The notes under the pieces: generated by a model
Told to the model about the DNA's origin: nothing
The model's database searches: none
What the model saw: only the letters and a program-made list of their open reading frames with translations
NCBI RefSeq assembly: GCF_900107155.1
Contig: NZ_FNOX01000013.1
Location: 124,001 to 188,000, forward strand
Direction of reading: 5' to 3'
DNA from: Pseudomonas salomonii
Lineage (GTDB): Bacteria; Pseudomonadota; Gammaproteobacteria; Pseudomonadales; Pseudomonadaceae
DNA: 64,000 bases
Part shown: positions 60,463 to 64,000 of the stretch, one piece after another
Layout: every line of letters starts with the position of its first letter
How positions within the stretch are numbered: position 1 is the stretch's first letter
Translations under genes and position numbers: made by a program

Positions 60463-62862
60463 TTAAAAAAGTGGCATACCCGCCGATTGCTCGGCGCTTT
60501 CGCCCTCTAACGGGCACAGCAGGCGCCGCTCCAGCACCGTTTGCAGCGCCTCGAAACGCACGGGTTTACTGAGGCGATCAGTGATGCCGACCCCATGGCA
60601 GCGTTCGCGATCCGGGGCGTGCAGCGAGGTGCTCAGGGCAATCACCGGCAGTTCGCCGCAGCCGGGTAGCGCACGAATCTGACAGCACAACGAGAAGCCG
60701 CCTTCAGACACATCCAGCAGCACCGCTTCAAACGTATCGTCCTGCAAGAGCGCCAAGGCGGCCGGGCCGTTATCCACGGTTTTCACCCGGTAACCCAGTT
60801 TGAGCAGCATGCCGCGTACCGCCAATTGGCCGACGCTGTTGTCATCCACCAACAGCACGGTGCACTCCTGGGGCGCTCGTTGCGCATGGGGTTTGTGCGT
60901 TGCCGGTTTGGGCTCGGGCGGCACCGCGTCGACGCTGATGTCCAGCTGAAAGCGGCTGCCCTTGCTAAGTTCGGAATGATGGGTCAAACGCCCACCGAGC
61001 AGTTCTATCAGCTGCCGGCAAATCGCCAGGCCGATGCCCAGGCCGCCGTATTCGCGGGTCATCGAACCGTCGACCTGGAAGAAGCGCTGATACAGCGTGG
61101 CCTCATCGAGGAAAGCGAAGCCGATGCCGCTGTCGGTCACAATAAAGCTCAGGCGCAGCTCGCCGTCACTGTGGGGCACACCTACCACACGCACGCGCAC
61201 CGCGCCTTCGTGGGTGAACTTGAAGGCATTGTCGAGCAGGCAGTCCAGGCACTGGGTAAGTTTGCCGGCATCGCCGATCATCCGGTCCGGCAGTTCATCG
61301 GCCACGTCGATGGAAAACGCCAGGCCTTTGCTCTTGGCGCTGGCGGTGAATTGCTGGCGCAAGGTGTCGAGGGTGCCGCGCAGGCTGAAGACCTGGGGCT
61401 GGGCGGTGAGGCGCCCGGCTTGCAATTCGGTCAGGGTGAGAATGCCGTTGACCATGCGCATCATGTCCCGCGCCGAACCGGCGGCGGTTTGCTGGTATTG
61501 GGTAAGGTCGTCGTCCAGCGGCACGGTTTGCATCAGCTCTAACGAGCCGATCACACCGTTCATTGGGGTGCGCAACTCGTGGGTCAGCGTGGCGAGGAAC
61601 TCATCTTTAAGGCGGTTACTGCGTGCCAATTGCTGATTGAGCACTTCAAGCTTCTGGCTGGCGTCAAACAGGATCTGCGCCTGTTGCTCACGCATGCCGT
61701 TGATGCGGTCCGCCAGGGCCAGGGACAACAGCGCCACTTCGATGGCCGAGCCGAGTTGGCTGGCGTACATGGTGAGGAACATATTCGGCAGGTAGCCCAA
61801 CACCATCAGGGTATTGACCACCCCGCCCAGCAGGAATGCCGACCAGGCGATGATGAAGTAACGCGCCATGCGCTGGCCGCAATACCAGGCCTTGATGGCG
61901 GCCACAAAGATGGTCACGGTAAACACCAGCGCCAACCCCGTGGCCAGCCGCAGGGCCACGGCGTAGCTGGTCAGCAGCGCCAGCACCATGACCAACGCGC
62001 CGGCCGCTGCCAGCGCCAGTAAAACCCGATCAAGCCAGCGGCTGTGCTGCGCGGTGTGCAGGAAACTGCGCGCGAACAAGCTGCCGAACAACGCCGCCGA
62101 GCCAATCAGGAACGGCACCGCCGCGTTCGCCCACCATGGGTCGTTCGGCCAAAAATACTCTACCGCTACGCCGTTGACCGACAGTTGGTACAGGCCAAAC
62201 GAGGCGATATAAAGGATGTAATACAGGTAGCTGGTGTCGCGCACGCTCAAATAGATGAACAGGTTGTAGACCAGCATCCCCAGTAACACGCCATAGATCG
62301 CCCCCAACACATACAGGCGCAGAGGCTGCTGCTCCATGTACGCGGTGGCGGACCAGAGCGTCAGCGGTGCCTGGATCGAGCCCTGGCTTTGCAGGCGCAG
62401 GTACACGGTTTGCTGCTGGTCGGGCACGAAATTGAGCTTGAACAGGTAGTTGGCCTGGCGCACTTCACGGCTGGAAAACGCCAGGCTGCTGCCCGTGCGG
62501 CTGGTCAGGCGGTAATTGCCGGTGCTGTCGCGCTGGTAAAGGTCGAGTTCGTTAAGCGGCGGGTACGCCAACTCCAGAAACCAGGTGCGCGGGGCTCGGG
62601 GGTCAGTGGCGGTGTAATGCAGGTCGACCTTGAGCCAGAACACCGAGCGTGAATAGCCGGCGTTGAGAGTGGTTTTGTCATGGGTTTTGAATTGGGCGGC
62701 GTAGGCAGGAGCACTGACATCGGCGATGGTGAGGGCGTCGGTTGGGTCTTCGAGTACTTGCATGACGCGGCCCAGCGGCAGGCTCCGAGTGTCCGGGTTG
62801 AACTCGATGGCGCCGGCGAGCATCGGCAGCCCGCACAATAAAAAGATCAGCAAATAGCGCAT
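60463..62862 (-). CDS. Hybrid sensor histidine kinase with 7TMR-DISM input domain
   Basis: A 799-residue protein. A signal peptide and periplasmic DISM-type beta domain (about 20-170) are followed by seven membrane helices (about 185-390), a HisKA domain with H428 in ATLTHELRTPMNG, an HATPase (N545, D577, GLGIGL 607-612) and a C-terminal receiver with D673/D674 and phospho-acceptor D717, K766. The receiver motif after the aspartate reads LLDVSEGG rather than DxxMPxMDG. No response-regulator gene is adjacent. Signals of this input family are carbohydrates or unknown small molecules. Confidence 0.9.
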   Translation of the reverse strand: MRYLLIFLLCGLPMLAGAIEFNPDTRSLPLGRVMQVLEDPTDALTIADVSAPAYAAQFKTHDKTTLNAGYSRSVFWLKVDLHYTATDPRAPRTWFLELAYPPLNELDLYQRDSTGNYRLTSRTGSSLAFSSREVRQANYLFKLNFVPDQQQTVYLRLQSQGSIQAPLTLWSATAYMEQQPLRLYVLGAIYGVLLGMLVYNLFIYLSVRDTSYLYYILYIASFGLYQLSVNGVAVEYFWPNDPWWANAAVPFLIGSAALFGSLFARSFLHTAQHSRWLDRVLLALAAAGALVMVLALLTSYAVALRLATGLALVFTVTIFVAAIKAWYCGQRMARYFIIAWSAFLLGGVVNTLMVLGYLPNMFLTMYASQLGSAIEVALLSLALADRINGMREQQAQILFDASQKLEVLNQQLARSNRLKDEFLATLTHELRTPMNGVIGSLELMQTVPLDDDLTQYQQTAAGSARDMMRMVNGILTLTELQAGRLTAQPQVFSLRGTLDTLRQQFTASAKSKGLAFSIDVADELPDRMIGDAGKLTQCLDCLLDNAFKFTHEGAVRVRVVGVPHSDGELRLSFIVTDSGIGFAFLDEATLYQRFFQVDGSMTREYGGLGIGLAICRQLIELLGGRLTHHSELSKGSRFQLDISVDAVPPEPKPATHKPHAQRAPQECTVLLVDDNSVGQLAVRGMLLKLGYRVKTVDNGPAALALLQDDTFEAVLLDVSEGGFSLCCQIRALPGCGELPVIALSTSLHAPDRERCHGVGITDRLSKPVRFEALQTVLERRLLCPLEGESAEQSAGMPLF

Positions 62863-63137
62863 AGAGCCCCAGCGTGGCCTGTCCGGTTATGTCAAAAGCC
62901 CCCCATTCCTTTTGAGTAGACGTATACCGGCGATACATTAAGTTGTTTGGATCCACTTTAGCATAGCCGCTAGAGGCCATTGGACACCATTGAAATAATT
63001 TTTTGAAAGGCTCTAGAACGGCGCTTTCAGAGAGTTTATTGAATAAAAATGGCGAACCAACAGCCATAAACACAGGGTGAAATTCCCCGCTCGCCCGACA
63101 GCCACGCAAAAAGCGATTGGTGGTAAGCTCGCGCACC

Positions 63138-63935
63138 ATGAATATCTACAGCTCTCGCCCTGTTGTCCTCTGTCTCTCCGGCCACGACCCCAGTGGTGGC
63201 GCCGGCTTGCAGGCAGATATCGAAGCCCTGCTCGCCCAAGGCTGTCATGCGGCCCCCGCCGTCACCGCCCTGACCGTGCAGAACACCGTCAATGTCAGCG
63301 ATTTCCGCGTGCTCGACCGCGAGTGGGTGCTGGCCCAGGCCAATGCCGTGCTCAGCGACTCCGAAGTCGCGGCGGTGAAGCTGGGCATGCTCGGTTCCAC
63401 CGCGATGGTCGACACCGTGGTCGAGCTGCTGCAGGCGCACCCGCACCTGCCGGTGGTCTGCGACCCGGTGCTGCGTGCCGGTGGCGGCGGCAGCCTGGGC
63501 AAGGACGAAGTCGGCTACGCCATGCGTGAGCGGCTGTTGCCGCTGTCGCTGATCGCCACGCCGAACCTGCCGGAAGCGCGCATCCTCGCCGAATTGCCCG
63601 AGGGTACGGCGGACGAATGCGCCGAGAAGCTGCTGCCGTTTGTAAAGCATCTGCTGATCACCGGCGGCCACGGCGACGAGCATGAAGTGCACAACCGCCT
63701 GTACAGCCGCGACGGCACGCGCCAGACCTTTACCTGCCAGCGCCTGCCCGGCAGCTATCACGGTTCGGGCTGCACGCTGGCCAGCGCCTTGGCCGGCAGG
63801 ATCGCCCAGGGCGAAAGCCTGGCCAGCGCGGTGCAATCGGCGCTCAACTACACTTGGCGCACCCTGCGTGATGCCGAACAACTCGGCCAGGGCCAGTTCG
63901 TGCCGCGCCGTTTGCCGCTGGATTTCTGCTCTTAA
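63138..63935 (+). CDS. thiD: Hydroxymethylpyrimidine/phosphomethylpyrimidine kinase
   Basis: A 265-residue PfkB-like kinase with the ThiD motifs GHDPSGGAGLQADIEA, VKLGMLGS and GSYHGSGCTLASALAG. It phosphorylates HMP and HMP-P for thiamine synthesis. The start at 63138 is used, and a longer frame exists. No TPP riboswitch is seen upstream; thiE follows with a 20-nt gap. Confidence 0.93.
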   Translation: MNIYSSRPVVLCLSGHDPSGGAGLQADIEALLAQGCHAAPAVTALTVQNTVNVSDFRVLDREWVLAQANAVLSDSEVAAVKLGMLGSTAMVDTVVELLQAHPHLPVVCDPVLRAGGGGSLGKDEVGYAMRERLLPLSLIATPNLPEARILAELPEGTADECAEKLLPFVKHLLITGGHGDEHEVHNRLYSRDGTRQTFTCQRLPGSYHGSGCTLASALAGRIAQGESLASAVQSALNYTWRTLRDAEQLGQGQFVPRRLPLDFCS

Positions 63936-63955
63936 CCGCACAAGAGGCCTGCTCG

Positions 63956-64000
63956 ATGAAACTACGTGGCCTTTACGCCATTACCGACAGCCAACTGTTG
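63956..64000 (+). CDS. thiE: Thiamine-phosphate synthase, N-terminal fragment
   Basis: The first 15 codons read MKLRGLYAITDSQLL, the beginning of ThiE, before the window ends. GAGG precedes the start. Gene order thiD-thiE is usual in Pseudomonas, supporting the name. Confidence 0.85.
   Translation, partial: MKLRGLYAITDSQLL

Noticed and set aside
63070..63100. FMN-riboswitch-like fragment GGGTGAAATTCCCC upstream of thiD
   Set aside because: Only this 14-nt part resembles the RFN element. The other conserved segments are missing and thiD is not a riboflavin gene, so it is probably coincidence.
62863..63137. TPP riboswitch before thiD
   Set aside because: No CTGAGA or ACCTGA-type conserved boxes are found between the kinase gene and thiD.

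Overview
This window is chromosomal DNA from a Pseudomonas of the P. fluorescens group. This rests on gene content (cioAB, katB-ankB, the periplasm-type catalase, rlmG, hrpB, amn, the quinate/shikimate cluster), GC-rich coding bias, and many intergenic REP/REPIN palindromes of two types, GTGGGAGCTGGCTTGC and GTGGGAGCGGGCTTGC. I saw no tRNA, rRNA, prophage, integrase, insertion-sequence transposase or CRISPR array.

Layout. 1-2564: yjiA-like GTPase (cut by the window edge), yjiX and cstA, a pyruvate/peptide uptake locus on the minus strand. 2738-3106: a stand-alone PilZ protein. 3107-6378: an AT-richer three-gene cassette (enolase-superfamily enzyme, DRE-TIM metallolyase, TauE/SafE permease) with no recognisable pathway. 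6404-10705: secreted hypothetical protein, radA, ankB and katB. 10993-14881: mscL, fpr, a LuxR solo with a lux-box-like dyad, rlmG, and a 55-residue DUF2474 gene at the end of the cio operon. 14894-17342: cioBA, with a perfect ANR/FNR box upstream. 17660-22732: an MFS exporter and a paoABC-like molybdoenzyme operon. 22823-25847: secreted protein, NCS2 purine permease and trmA. 25886-26778: a DUF4160/DUF2442 pair that looks like a toxin-antitoxin module. 27176-32807: a quinate/shikimate catabolic cluster (aroQ, aroE-like, TetR regulator, QuiC-type dehydroshikimate dehydratase, MFS importer). 32809-43867: mostly housekeeping and envelope genes (two DMT exporters, lipoprotein, zinc metallopeptidase, hydrolase, HAD, tesB, GNAT, HDAC-like, flavoprotein, rhlE, Lrp). 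43872-45778: a small accessory segment bounded by two 112-bp direct repeats. It carries an ACP-like DUF1493 protein, a membrane protein, and a DUF6124 gene behind a highly structured leader. 45789-64000: exonuclease, NYN protein, DUF2076, YciC-like, EEP hydrolase, hrpB, lipoprotein, CDF transporter, DUF6515, Lrp, DUF2788, rluE, amn, aidB, a 7TM hybrid sensor kinase, thiD and the start of thiE.

How parts work together. QuiT-like import, AroQ/AroE-like interconversion and QuiC dehydration would carry quinate or shikimate to protocatechuate. A near-identical sequence element sits before aroQ and between quiC and the importer, which suggests one regulator (the adjacent TetR protein) controls both units. 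CioAB with DUF2474 forms a cyanide-insensitive terminal oxidase, and the ANR box ties it to oxygen status.

The least explained parts are the structured leader of the DUF6124 gene (about 45119-45342), the repeat-bounded segment around it, the DUF4160/DUF2442 pair, and the enolase/metallolyase/TauE cassette. All statements come from reading the sequence; no database search was run.
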